NCBI GenBank assembly: GCA_000818945.1
Contig: KN805409.1
Coordinates: 164,951-228,950 of the forward strand
Direction: 5' to 3'
From: Schizochytrium sp. CCTCC M209059
Lineage: Eukaryota > Sar > Bigyra > Thraustochytrida > Thraustochytriidae
Length of the DNA stretch: 64,000 nucleotides
Shown here: positions 39,699 to 50,092 of the stretch, piece after piece
Layout: each line of letters starts with the position of its first letter
Numbering within the stretch: position 1 is the stretch's first letter
Notes under the pieces: model-generated
Seen by the model: the letters and a program-made list of their open reading frames with translations, nothing else
The model's database searches: none
Told to the model about the DNA's origin: nothing
Made by a program: the position numbers and the translations under genes

Positions 39699-41163
39699 TT
39701 ACTCGGCCGCAAAGGCCTCCTCGCGCGTCGGCCACTTGGGCCACGGCTGGGTGTCGGCAGGATCGACGACGACCTGGTGGTAAAAGACGGTCTTTGAGGT
39801 GAACCAGCTCGAAGAGTTATCCCACTTGAGCGTGTAAACGCCAGCCTCCTTGGCAGTGAAGCGGTCCTGGTAAGGCTCCGTCTTGAGCGAGCAAGAGTGC
39901 GACGCAGCAGGAACAGGAAAGGATCCATCGGGGCCCTGGATGGAGAATGAAATGTCATAGTCCTCAAGAACCCATTCAAAGACAAGCTCAGAGCCCGCGG
40001 GGACCTCGATGGTGGTCTGGAAGCTCGTCCCCTTGTCAACCGTGGCGGACAGGACCTCAAAGCCGTTGAGTTCAGTGTTCTTGTCGAAAAAGTGCGTAAT
40101 GATGTCACGCTGCTTGAGTGCGTAGTCCCGGACGCGCTTGACATTGAGACCCTGTTGAGGTCCAACAAGGTTGACGGCCCACTTGGGAATCGCGCCCTTG
40201 ATGTTGATCTGGAGCAGGTAGGTGAGGTCGATGCTCATGGCGTTCTTGCCCACGGGCTTCTTCGGGTCAGAGCCCTCGGTGTTCTTCCAAAAGTAGCCGG
40301 TCATGCCCATGTGTCCGCGCACGATGCTGTGCGACTCCTCGAGGTTCTTGACCTTTTCGGAGATTTTGGGGATGCTCATGCACATGGAAACACCGTAGCC
40401 GTTCTCGGCCCAGCACGTGTACTCGCAAAAGACAAAGTCGCGGTTGTAGAGCGGGAAGGGAAGCATCCACGCGCCCCACTTGACCGAGTACAAGGGAAGG
40501 TTCAGGTTCTCAGGGCGCACGGTCTTGCCGCCGTAGCGTTCGTAGTCCTTGGGGATCACATGGAGAACATCGCCGTCGCCGAACATGGGGTCCAGCATGG
40601 TGAAGATGCGCTTGAACTCGCCGCGTGTGCAGGTGACGGCCGCGTTCATCATGAGGTCGGCCGGGATGGGGATCTGGACCTGCGAGAGGACCATCTGGAC
40701 CTTTTCGCCCTCGGAGTCCTCCTTGTCGCCCAGAAAGACCTTGATACCATCGCTTTCGGTGGCCATGCGCATGCCATGGTCCTCCGGGGGCGAGGTCACG
40801 ACGCGAAGAGCCTCTTCGAGGTTCTTGTTCATGAATTCCTTGATGTACTCCTCCTCCTGATTAGACAGCGCGGCGAGGTCGCTAAAGAAGTCGTCCGGCA
40901 GAGGCAGGGTTCCAGCCTGCGCGATGTGGTCTTTGCGCTGGGTGGTGGTGAAGCTCAGTGTGCGGGGCCACGAGGCACCGCCCACCTTTTCAAGGATGTC
41001 CTCGAACGAGAGCCCTTCCAGGGGCTCCTGGTTCACAGCGACGAGGAGGTGACCGGACTTGATGCGGTCGTTTTCGCTCGACACCACGAAGGCGTTCAGG
41101 CCGTCGTCACTACTTTCGAGGTTGATGCCCATCGGGCCTTCCTGCTTAAACTCCACATCGTAG
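39699..41163 (-). CDS. PDZ-START-GOLD domain protein (main exon)
   Basis: Continuous coding from 41163 down to the stop. It starts in a PDZ-like domain (YDVEFKQEGPMGINL carries the binding loop; SGHLLVAVNQEPLEGLSFEDIL follows). A START-type lipid-transfer domain comes next (about 110-345 of the frame), recognisable by DGIKVFLG, VLHVIPKDYERYGG, NRDFVFCEYTCW and the SIPKISEKVKNLEES segment. A C-terminal GOLD domain has VPAGSELVFEWVLEDYDISF and AGVYTLKWDNSSSWFTSKT. START binds sterol or phospholipid, and GOLD and PDZ suggest docking at membranes or vesicles. The frame has no ATG before the PDZ core (TTG at 41186; the next Met falls inside the PDZ binding loop). A 3' splice site CTGTCAACAG at 41164 therefore very likely joins an upstream exon (see 42261-42373). 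Confidence 0.82.
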
Positions 41164-42260
41164 CTGTTGACAGCAATCAATCGCAAAGGGGTCAGTCAGT
41201 CAGGCCTTCAATCCATTTTTCGTTCTCTGGAACCCGCGACACTCGATGGCCCTCCGCTCCCCTTATCTCCATCTCTCTACCTCTCCCGTCTCTCCCTGCC
41301 TCTGCCTCTGCCTCTGCCTCTGCGCTCGCGCTCGTGCGTCGCGTCGCGTCGCGAGATCGCGCCAGCCAAGGCAAGGCCTCGTTCTTGACTTCTTCCTTCC
41401 TCTATTCTCCCTTCCTCGTGCCACCTGTCCCGCGACATAGCACACAAGGCACGCCTTCTTTGCTTTGCCTTGCTTTGCACGCGTGCACGCACGCACGCAC
41501 GCACCCTCGCACGCACGCACAACTTGCTCGCTCGCTCGCCTCGCCTCGCCTTTCCGCACGCGCGCGCTGCCCGGCTCCGCTGCGGCGCCTCCGCCTTCTC
41601 GCACGCGCGGGCGCGGCGCGACACGGCGCGACACGGCGCGGCGCGGCACGTCGCGAGGTCGCCGTCCTGTGCACATCTATCTATCCGTCCATCATCCATC
41701 CATCCATCTCCTCCCGCCTCGCGCCGCCTCGCGCCGCCTCGCGGCCGCGCGGCCGCGCCCGCCCAACGTACAGCGAGTCCTCGCCGAAGGCCGCCATCGC
41801 GCCGCCCTCGCGCGCGGTCGGTGTCCGCGCCGCCGCTGCTCGCGCCTGCCTCGCCTCGCCTGCCTCGCCTCTCTAGCGGCGGTCGAGCGGGCGATCGATG
41901 CGGGTCTGCTGCGCCTCCGAGCGCCGCGCGGGGCAAAGTGCACTTGGCGGGCGCGGCTGCAAGTGGGCTATACCGGGAAAGTGCACTTGCGGCGGCGCGC
42001 GGTTCTGTTGTAGGGAGCGAACACCGTGCCGTCTGGCGATGGGGCAGCGCCGTGCGACTTGGACCACGATTTGCAGATTCCTCGCGGCGCGCATCGCAGC
42101 CGCGGCCCGCCTTTTCGCGTGAGTGAACTCGTGCGAGCGCCCGCCGCAGCGAGTTCGCGCGGCCCTGTCTTGGATGTCGCGTCGCATCTGGCGCGGAGAC
42201 ACGCGCGTCGCGAACGACGAAACAAAGGCCAGGAGCGCCTGCCTCTGCTTGCTTACTTAC
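41164..42260 (-). other. proposed intron of the PDZ-START-GOLD gene
   Basis: On the minus strand the donor reads GTAAGTAAGC (42260 downward). The acceptor ends CTGTCAACAG at 41164, with branch-point-like CTGACTGAC about 30 bases upstream of it. The length is 1097 bp. It contains CTCTGC repeats near 41300 and GC-rich low-complexity sequence. Inferred from sequence alone. Confidence 0.45.
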
Positions 42261-42373
42261 TCCGAGTCGCCTGCTTTCCTGCTTTCCTGCTTTCCTGCTT
42301 TCCTGCTTTCCTGCAGAAAAGGAGGAGAGGGGAGAGAAGGCGGCAGCAGCAGGAGGAGCGCAGAGCGCGCCAT
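42261..42373 (-). CDS. proposed first exon of the PDZ-START-GOLD gene
   Basis: An ATG at 42373 opens a frame of 37 codons plus two bases that ends exactly at the donor. The joined codon (GA + C = Asp) continues in frame into YDVEF of the PDZ domain. Total would be 525 residues. The exon encodes a Leu-rich hydrophobic start, then an octapeptide-like repeat from five copies of GCAGGAAA. The perfect donor, matching phase and ATG make this attractive, but the repeat content is a warning. Confidence 0.4.
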
Positions 42374-42525
42374 CCAGAGCGACTTCTCCGAGTCCTCGCG
42401 GCGGCAGCGGGCGCGGCGGCGGCGGCGGCGGAGGGCGGAGACGAGCTCCCAGCGCGCGTGTTGGCGCGTGCGCGTTCGTGCGCGCGCGCGTGCGGCCGGA
42501 GGCGGCGGGGATCGCGGACGGCACC

Positions 42526-43509
42526 ATGCAGCAGCACCTGCGGCAGGCAGTGGCGCGGAGCGCGGGCGCCCTGGGCCCGGGCCTGGGCGCCGCGCGGCGC
42601 GTGCTCTCGACGACGACGACCCTGCCCGGCCAGCAGCCGACCGTGGCGCAGGTGCGGAAAATGCGATGCACCGAGATCCTCATGGACAGGTACCAGCCGG
42701 AGGTCCGCGAGGGAAACGAGGAGCTCTCGCTCATGAGCCGCGGTGGTCGCGCGCAGAAGCGCTTCCAGTTTGGGAGCATGACCAAGTCGTTCCGGGCCAA
42801 GAGCCTAGTGACGCGCAGCGTCAAGGACTACACAGAGCAGGCCTTTATTGCGGAGACGCAGCTCGTTTTCCAGGAGTTCAACGCCGCGCTGGCCACGGGC
42901 GCCTTTGTCGACATGCGCGACGTCGCCACCGAGTTCATGCAGGAGCGTCTGCAGCGCAACATGGACTACGATTCTCTCGTAGACTCCAGTAGACTCTCTC
43001 GCATCGTTAGCTTCCTCGAACCCCCAGAGCTCCTTCAGGCGCGCACCGTCAGCATGCATCAGCAGGTTCGCGACCTCGTCTTTGCGCAGTTTACCGTCCG
43101 CTACGTCACCGAGAACCGCCGTGTGTCCTCGTCGGAGCTGTCTCGGGCTACCGGCGGCCCATCGCGCCGTGGCGTTCCCCGCCCCAAGAAGATGAACCAA
43201 TTCACTGCGGCCCAGCGGCGAAGGACCGATCGTCCCACCACGACGCGCGAGCCCGCACGCTGGGCTGTTGCCTTTGACGAAAAGGGTGAGTACTATTACA
43301 ACACCGTCACCAAGCAGACGCGCTGGGACCGGCCAAGTAACTTTCTCATTTCACCCACGTATGCGCTCTGCGAGAACGGCACGCTTGGCGCGACGGGTCG
43401 CGTCTTGTCCGAGGACCCGGAGACGGGCCTCGACAAGGTCCAGGTCGACGTCGTTTTTGAGCGTCCGCTCTTCAATCTTTCTGTGCCATGGCGCGTCGCC
43501 TTCTTCTAG
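42526..43509 (+). CDS. mitochondrial ribosomal protein mL45-like (Tim44 fold) with inserted WW domain
   Basis: 327 residues from the first ATG at 42526. Residues 1-32 form an Arg/Ser/Leu-rich mitochondrial presequence. The Tim44/mL45 fold begins at about 98 (VKDYTEQAFIAETQLVFQEFNAAL). It continues with SFLEPPELLQARTV (162-174), FAQFTVRYVT (186-195), then YALCENGTLGATGR and VVFERPLFNLSVPWRVAFF at the end. These segments line up in order with mL45. Between FTVRYVT and YALCENG lies an 80-residue insert, including a WW domain at 246-270 with W246, Y256-Y258, W267 and P270. mL45 sits near the exit tunnel and helps anchor the mitoribosome to the inner membrane. Its 5' region is shared with the divergent START gene. 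Confidence 0.72.
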   Translation: MQQHLRQAVARSAGALGPGLGAARRVLSTTTTLPGQQPTVAQVRKMRCTEILMDRYQPEVREGNEELSLMSRGGRAQKRFQFGSMTKSFRAKSLVTRSVKDYTEQAFIAETQLVFQEFNAALATGAFVDMRDVATEFMQERLQRNMDYDSLVDSSRLSRIVSFLEPPELLQARTVSMHQQVRDLVFAQFTVRYVTENRRVSSSELSRATGGPSRRGVPRPKKMNQFTAAQRRRTDRPTTTREPARWAVAFDEKGEYYYNTVTKQTRWDRPSNFLISPTYALCENGTLGATGRVLSEDPETGLDKVQVDVVFERPLFNLSVPWRVAFF

Positions 43510-44490
43510 AAGGCAATTAAAAAACGTAGATGAACTTTGACACGACGACGGCACTATAGAGCAATGACTTGGTTCGTAGTCTTGATGTGGGATGATTATG
43601 AGAGGAAAACGGAAAAGAAAAAAGGAAGCTTCACAGTCAGCTTGGGAGTCTGATGGCTTTGCTTGGAAACCTCGTTCTCAGGGCACCTTGTTCGATGGAG
43701 AGCAAGGAAAAGTGGTTGGTCTATTCGCACTCGCCGAAAATATGACAAAAGACTGTGCCAGAGAGACGCCACGATACCAAGTCTGCAACCGTAAAAGGAG
43801 ATCTTGGAATGGCGCGCCGATGACGCTTGTGAGAGACGACGTCGTCTTGGCCGCGAATTATTTCAAGTCTGTAATCGCGGAAAGAATCTTGTTCTTGCGT
43901 GTCGCGGACGCTGTTCGGAGGTTTCATCAATGAAACACCGTCGTTCCAAGTCTGCAGTCTTTCTTTGATGAGTTGTTGCGGCTGCTTGTGCCTAGTCCTC
44001 CCATCTGCATGTCAAGCCTGGAAATCTTCTTGAAAAAGGTTTAAGTTTCTTTCCTTTCACCTTGCTGTCAGCCGGATTTTATTGCATGATGTTCGTCGCA
44101 CCTACGCAGTGTGCATTCAATTGCCTCTCATCTTGTCACAATCGGCCTTTCTTATTTTGGTGGGTTTCAGTATATAATTTGGGCTGACAGAGCAGAGCAG
44201 ACGCGCCAAGTAAAGGAGTAGACAATCAGGAGTCAGAAATAAAATGTTGACAAATACTAGAAATGTACTCGCTGACGAATACTAAAAAAAGTACTCGCTG
44301 ACGAATACTAGAAAAAAGTACTTGCTGACGAATACTAAAAAAAAAGTACTCGCTGACGAACACCGAAATAGTACTCGCACGTGTGTAGGTAAGGTAGTCC
44401 ACCGTAAATATGACACAAAAGGGCGCCAGACTGTGTGTACGCGCACCAAGCTCGCTCGCTCGCTCATCCTCCAATGGCCTCCCTCTGTCG
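43510..44490. other. convergent intergenic region with A-rich minisatellite
   Basis: Holds a TATA-like GTATATAATTT near 44168 and the repeat at 44265-44378. A 113-codon open frame at 43592-43933 has no domain support and is not called. Confidence 0.5.
44247..44378. repeat. 26-28-bp minisatellite, about 4.5 copies
   Basis: Unit GTACTCGCTGACGAATACTA plus a run of A. Copies start at 44265, 44291, 44318 and 44346 with a partial at 44371; length varies only in the A run. Confidence 0.9.
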
Positions 44491-45887
44491 TCAGGAGCTT
44501 GTGGCGGCGCGCCGCTGTCGCTTATTGGAGGCAGTGTCGTTACCGCCGCCGAATTTTTCTGGGAGCTCGGCAATGCGCTCCATGAGCCGCCGTTCCAACT
44601 CTGCAATCTTGGACTCTAGCCTGGTGATGCTGCTCGAGCCGGGCCCAGCCATCTGCTTGAGCAAAGAGGACGCCATCGGATAGGCCGCAGCATCATGGCC
44701 CCCGGCTTGCAGATTAAAGAGATCAAAAAGCGCCTGAGTCTGCCCCGGAGGAAGTCCGGAAGGCCCCTGCAGAGGCGAGGGGGCGTGCGCTGGCGCTGTT
44801 AGACCTGTCGAAGCCGCGAGTACAGGCGAGTTGTTGGTTGGCGCGCCGGCCCCGACCGGCACGTTCGAGGGGCTCAGCACGAGTGGAGACTTGATGCTTT
44901 GAGGCGGAACAAATGTCTTGTTGCTATTGTTGTTGTTGTTGCTTGAAGCGTGACCTGGACCCGCGGCATCACCGTTCGTCGCGGACCCTGTGCACTCGAC
45001 ACCGCGACCATTGCCCATGCCATTTTCTCTCTGATTCATGGCAGCAGCCGCCGCAGCCACTACAGCCGATGCAGCAGTATGGTTGTGACTGTGACTGTGA
45101 TTGTGATTGAGCCCGTCTCGTCCAGCTTCGGACGCCGCTGTTGCTGCTGCTGCCGCTGCTGCTGCCGTCGTCAAAGGCTCCGATGAAGCACCTTGTCGCT
45201 GCTGAAGATTTTGCACGTCGCCAAAGGCATTGTTGGATTGCGCTTGCTGTTGCTGTTGCTGTGGGTGTCGTATTGCCTGCATTCCGCTCGAAGAGGCTGC
45301 GAGAAGAGGCGATGATGCTTGTTGCGGAGAGAGCGCGAGGCCCGAGGACATCCCCGTGCCATGCACGACTGCGTTTGGGGGACCTGGCGGCTGCGGGCCC
45401 GATGCTTGTAGTTGATGATGCAGCGACGAAGAAGTCATATCGACGGATTGCGACTGGTACGCAGGTCCGTCAACAGATCGACTTGACGATGCATCGTTAT
45501 CCGACTGATTGCGGTCTTCTTCCTCCCATGCCGCAAGCAAACAGTCAATGTCGTGGAGCGCAGGAAATTCGCGCAAGCCAACGTCCTTTGCATGGCAGAA
45601 TTTGCGTACCTCTGTAAGCAGGCGTTGGGCCTCCACGTTTTCCCTTTTCAGCGTGGCGATCTCTTCGCGCATGCGCTTGAGCTCCTCCTTCCTCTTTGCG
45701 CGGAACCGTCGCGCGGCTTGGCTGTTTTGTAGTTTGCGGCGGTTGTACGAGCAGTCGGCCGTCTCGGCGCCCGTGGCGCCTCCTCCCGTGGACACTGTGC
45801 CCGCTCCCTGGCTTCGCGCGCGGGAGGCAGGCACGGGGCTCGCATCGATGTCGGCTACGATTTTGTCGGTCTCTGCGCGCGTTGTCA

Positions 45888-45928
<41 letters not shown>

Positions 45929-46044
45929 TGCTGTAGCGGGAGGCCGAGGCCAAGGCCGGCGAGCGCGCGCGCGTCGAGCCAGCCGCTCTCAGAATCGCGG
46001 CGGTAGTACTCACTCTTCTCTCTGCGCAGGGGCCTCCCAGCCAT
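44491..46044 (-). CDS. bZIP transcription factor with polyQ tract
   Basis: 517 residues from the first ATG at 46044 (frame open from a TTG at 46248). A polyQ15 tract lies at 38-52. The bZIP domain spans about 98-150: the basic region NSQAARRFRAKRK keeps the N-x2-AA-x3-R signature, followed by a zipper-like ELKRMREEIATLKRENVEAQRLL. The central region is Gln, Ser, Ala and Asn low complexity, with His-rich and Asn-rich runs, like an activation domain. A second coiled segment near the C-terminus (ITRLESKIAELERRLMERIAELPEKF, interrupted only by normal heptad spacing) may be a second dimerisation helix. Targets are unknown. The 5' limit is uncertain: the codon pattern of a different frame looks coding just upstream of 46020. 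Confidence 0.8.
45889..45933. repeat. CTG/CAG repeat (polyQ15 on the minus strand)
   Basis: Fifteen Gln codons with one CAA interruption. Confidence 0.95.
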
Positions 46045-47006
46045 CCGCGGCGATCCGCTGCAGGCCCAGGAACACGAAGCTGGCCACCAGGCCCAGCAGC
46101 ACGTGCAGGACCACGCCCCTGCCGCTGCTCTCCGCGCCCTGCTGCTCTTGTCGCGAAATTTTGGCGGCCCTGGTCGTTGTCCTCCTCCTCGTCCTCCTCT
46201 TCGTCCAAGAACCCGCCAATCAATGAACCAAACGATCCGATCGACCAATCAATCAACCAGCCCGGCCAAGACACCTCTCTCTCTCTCTCCGCTCGCCGCA
46301 CGAGCACCTGCCGCCGCCCGCCCGCCCGTCCGTCTGCCGCGCTCACGCTCTTCGCCCGCGCGAGGCGCTCAGAGCATGGCGCCGCTGCTCCTGCGCTCGC
46401 TCTCCAAGCGGGTCTGCGCTCTCGGCGCCGGTTCGTTACGCGCGATGCGATGTATCTTTCGCGCCGTCCTCGCTCGCTCGCGCGGAGCAGAGCAGAGCGG
46501 AGCGGAGCAGAGCCAGGCCAAGCGGAGCAAGCAAGCAAGCAAGCAAGCACGCAAGCACGCAAAGCGCCGGCGCTGCCCGACGCGGTCTGCCCGGCCGCGC
46601 TGGGCTCGCGCGGCTCGAGGAAGCGCGGCTCGGGCGGCGGCGGGAGGGCGAGGCCTCGGCGGCGCTTGCGTCGGGCGCGCATGGCATGGCGTGGCCTGAT
46701 GACGCGAGGCCGCACGCCCGCCGCCGCCCACGACGCAAGCGGCAGGCGCACCGCCCGGCGGGGCGGCGGGGATGGGACGGGCCGGGAGATGGGATGAGAT
46801 GAGGTTTCAAAATCCGGGCGTATCCATCCCATCCGGCGAGCTCCACGCGTCCAAGCGAGCTCGAGCCTAGCTGCGCTGCGCGTGCGGGTGCCGCGCTCTC
46901 CGCTCGGCCCTCTCCGTTCGGAGACGAGCCGAGCCGAGCCGAGCCGAGCCCCGCGTCTCGGCCGGAGGCTTCGCTCGCTCGCTCGCTCGCTCGCCTCGAC
47001 TCCCCT

Positions 47007-47016
47007 NNNNNNNNNN
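47007..47016. other. assembly gap (10 N)
   Basis: Ten N following a GCTC tetranucleotide run. Confidence 1.
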
Positions 47017-47677
47017 TGCCTGCCCCTCTCGCGCCCTCGGCAGGCGCGACGCGACGCGCACGACGTCGCCGCTCGCTGCCGCCTCGAGCGCGCGGTCCGG
47101 CGGCCGCCGCAAGATGACGAAGAAGTCCTCGTCGTCGATCGTGAGCAGTAAGGAAGAAGCAACAGCCAACCTCGGCAACCTGCCAGAAACCTGCCCTGCT
47201 TGCGCGACAGCGACTGCGAGGCGGTCTTGGAAGCCGCGCCGGAGGCGAGCTCGATAGATAGCTAGCTACGTACGTATACCTGCAGCAGCAAATGCACCGC
47301 GGCCACCTTGCCTTCCTTCCGTGTCCGTTGTCGCCGCTCGGCGCGCACGTCGCGGTGCACCTCCGCGTGCGCAAAGGCTGGCAAGCTACGACGGCATCCG
47401 GGAATCCTATCGACCCAACATTTCCATCGCTGCCATGGTCGACCGCGAGGACGGGGACGAGGAGCGCGATGATGATGCTCTCTCCTCGCTCGGCTTCGTC
47501 GCATTCATCGCAAGCATCGCAAGCATCGCGCGATTCCCATTACTACACAGTCCGTGCCCGCAGCAGGCGACGATCCAGCGATCGCATCGACGTCGCAGAT
47601 TGGTCGATGACGAGGCGTCCGTCTGCGTGTCGCAGGCGCAGGCGCATCATGTTCGCGCTCGCGTCGATCCTTCTTCG

Positions 47678-47680
<3 letters not shown>

Positions 47681-47711
<31 letters not shown>
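47681..47711. repeat. (CTG)n tract followed by (CCG)n
   Basis: About ten CTG units passing into CCG units, outside any supported gene. Confidence 0.95.
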
Positions 47712-47713
<2 letters not shown>

Positions 47714-48184
47714 GCCGCCGCCGCTCCGTTTGTCGCCGCAGAAGGGCCCATCATCGAGCGGCTTTCTGATCGCGCAACGTCGAGCGACGGTGCGGAAAGC
47801 GAGCGTGGGAGGGACTCTCTCCCTTCTGCTCGGGGTGCCGCAGATGCAGCGGCAGCGAGAGGGGCGGGAGCTTGCTGGCAGGTGCCATGGCGAGGCGAGC
47901 CGGGCACAGGTGCGCAGTGCGCAGCAGAAAACAAGGCGTATCTTGAGGCAACGAACGAACGAACGAACGACCGGCCGTACCGGTCGCGGGGGTTCGGCGC
48001 GAGACGGCCTTCTTGCGCTGGCGGTGCGGCAGCGGGCCGGAGGATTGATTGCATCAGAGTATAAGTGAAGATTGCAGATGTAAAAGAGCAGCCACGGGCG
48101 CACTTGAAGCGCTACAACGGAGCGGATTCACCGGAAAAACAAAAGAAAGAACAAACGAAAGAAAGAACGAAAGAAAGAAATATA

Positions 48185-50092
48185 CTACAAACTCATGTTC
48201 GACGTAGTGGCTTTCCACAAAATGACGGTCGTCGTCCCCGCCGCGAGAACAGCAGACTTGATGACGCGAGTCGTGATCGTCTGACCGAGCATGGAAATTG
48301 GCGGCACCGAAGCAATCTTCGTGTCGGCAAGACGCAAGGTGTCAACAACGAGATCCAAATATGCGCTCACACGCTCGCGCGAGCCCAGCGTCTTAAAGAG
48401 GCGGCTCAGCTCCGCAGGCACCGGACCCGTCGTCTCACCGTTAGCAGACGCGCGCATGCACCATTGGTGCTCGCGAACGCGTGCCTGCAGGCTCAAAAGC
48501 ATGCGCGGATAATCGATGAGATGCAATCGATTCACGCGAGACGCACTTAGGAGCGTGCGCAATACGCTCACGACGAGCAAACTCGTGGCAAAGAAACAGG
48601 GCATGTAGTACTCCCAGCTCACGGCGTCCGTGCTGAACATGAGCTCAATCAAAGCCACGAAGAGCTGCAAGGTCGTGCACATGAGAAACAAAAGTACGCA
48701 CGCATTGAAGCGCACCGTGAAGACGTACCCAAATTCGCGCATAATCGCAAAACTATGAAACCAGGCATGCAAGTTGGGGACATGTAAAACCTCTAGCCTC
48801 GGGGCGTCGTCCATGTCTTGTTTCCTGCAATAGTAAGTGTTCCCGATCAGCATACTTCGATGGGCTTCTAGCAGCATCTTCACGCGCGTAAAGTGTCGCT
48901 GAGCGGCCAGCATGAAAAAGTTAATGTTGGTTACCAGAATCGTGCGCAAGATCCCAACGCAGAGACAGGCAGGGAGATGCCACCAGTGCGTCCTTTCGCG
49001 TTTTTGCAGACGACTATATGCGCTCATGCATTCAAGGCACAGCATGAGCAAAATGGCGCCTTTGAGCCCCATGCCAAAAGTGCTAAAACCAACATGCGCA
49101 CCCCGGTAGACTCTGATGATGTGGTCAAACAGCAGGGCACGCACCGAGACGCGACGGGAATCAGATTCGCTCTCCCGCGCAGTCTGCTTGAATGACACGT
49201 TGTTAGAGTCTGCGAGCACGGACATTTTCGTTTTGAAGCTCGTCAAATCGTCAATCGGCATGACGGTCGTAGAGCTTGCTGTGTGGTCCGCAGCGTCCAT
49301 TTTGTTTGAATTTGCAGCGCGTATCGTGCAGGCATGAAGCAAGCGGCCACGCGTAAGCTGATCGTTCAGGTCACGTACCATCGTCTTGTCGAGATCTCGG
49401 TCCATGACAAAGTTCTTAACAGCCTGAGTGCCTGAATGCTGCACGAAAGAGACCTCGAGCTGGTTGTAAAGCATGTATCGTGCCGGTCGGAGCGCAAAGG
49501 CAATGATCATCTCGCCGATAAATGATGTAAAGGTCCGCCCATGCCGACGAATCTCTTTGAATTTCTCACGATCTACAAAGCTGTATTTGATGGCCACGAG
49601 CACGTTCCGAGCGCTGTACAAGACGAGAACATAGCTCACGTCAAACGTAGGATAAAACAAGTCCGCAAAACGATCTCCTTTTTGCGAACTCGCGATATTT
49701 GAAAAGACAAACTTGTCCATAAGAATGCAGAGCAGGATGAACTGCACCATCAATGTCAAGAAGAGCTGGAAGATATAGTTGGGCAGATTCCATTGGCCCG
49801 AGCCAAAGCGACCGGGCAAGAAACCTTGCGAAATCGAGCCATGACTTCCTTGCAAGGCTACTTGCAGGGGCACCGAGGCGATTCCCAGAATGCTATAGGC
49901 GAACTCCGATATCAGTTGCTCCACAAAGGTTCGAGTGCTGAATTTGAGTCCATACAAATGTTTGCGGTGCCCTTCGCTCGACGGACTGCAGACGCTTCGC
50001 TCAAAGTCTTCCAGAAGATCGGTGGCGTCGCTCCCATACTTTGCGCTGATTCGGTACCCATCGCGTCGCTGCGAGACCGACAATTTTGGCAT
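48185..50092 (-). CDS. orphan multi-pass membrane protein
   Basis: 635 residues from the first ATG at 50092 (MPKLSVSQRR); the open frame begins at a TTG at 50200. Hydrophobic segments suggest five to seven TM helices: NYIFQLFLTLMVQFILLCIL, then MGLKGAILLMLCLECM, HLPACLCVGILRTILVTNI, a long FGYVFTVRFNACVLLFLM region and YYMPCFFATSLLVVSVLRTLL. A large, charged loop (about 190-310) lies between the first and second groups. The ends are cytoplasmic-looking and basic. I cannot place it in a transporter or receptor family. It is divergent from the ion-channel gene (658 bp between ATGs), which might reflect co-regulation but is no proof of partnership. Confidence 0.75.
   Translation of the reverse strand: MPKLSVSQRRDGYRISAKYGSDATDLLEDFERSVCSPSSEGHRKHLYGLKFSTRTFVEQLISEFAYSILGIASVPLQVALQGSHGSISQGFLPGRFGSGQWNLPNYIFQLFLTLMVQFILLCILMDKFVFSNIASSQKGDRFADLFYPTFDVSYVLVLYSARNVLVAIKYSFVDREKFKEIRRHGRTFTSFIGEMIIAFALRPARYMLYNQLEVSFVQHSGTQAVKNFVMDRDLDKTMVRDLNDQLTRGRLLHACTIRAANSNKMDAADHTASSTTVMPIDDLTSFKTKMSVLADSNNVSFKQTARESESDSRRVSVRALLFDHIIRVYRGAHVGFSTFGMGLKGAILLMLCLECMSAYSRLQKRERTHWWHLPACLCVGILRTILVTNINFFMLAAQRHFTRVKMLLEAHRSMLIGNTYYCRKQDMDDAPRLEVLHVPNLHAWFHSFAIMREFGYVFTVRFNACVLLFLMCTTLQLFVALIELMFSTDAVSWEYYMPCFFATSLLVVSVLRTLLSASRVNRLHLIDYPRMLLSLQARVREHQWCMRASANGETTGPVPAELSRLFKTLGSRERVSAYLDLVVDTLRLADTKIASVPPISMLGQTITTRVIKSAVLAAGTTTVILWKATTSNMSL

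Larger units (their letters stand above)
46045..48184. other. 2.1 kb GC-rich intergenic region
   Basis: Contains AGCA/AGCG repeats (46490-46560), GAGCC and GCTC tetramers (46925-46995), a 10-base gap, a TACGTACGTA palindrome near 47268, a CTG tract (47681-47711) and GAAC tetramers (about 47950-47970). Long open frames exist on both strands, but their residues are Arg/Ala/Pro-rich with no domain, as expected for GC-rich noncoding DNA. Confidence 0.5.

Noticed and set aside
40092..41876. 594-codon plus-strand open frame
   Set aside because: Antisense of the START-GOLD gene; Val/Leu/His-rich shadow product typical of antisense frames in GC-rich genes.
43592..43933. 113-codon plus-strand open frame after mL45
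   Set aside because: Has an ATG but no domain or neighbour support; in 3' spacer sequence.
45885..47162. 425-codon minus-strand open frame upstream of the bZIP gene, including an acidic stretch
   Set aside because: Crosses the 10-base gap, mostly Arg/Ala low complexity, starts with non-ATG; only its edge near 46100-46200 looks even partly coding.
47321..48064. 247-codon plus-strand open frame with polyAla
   Set aside because: PolyAla comes from the CTG tract; no domain, and the overlapping frame on the same strand is equally open.
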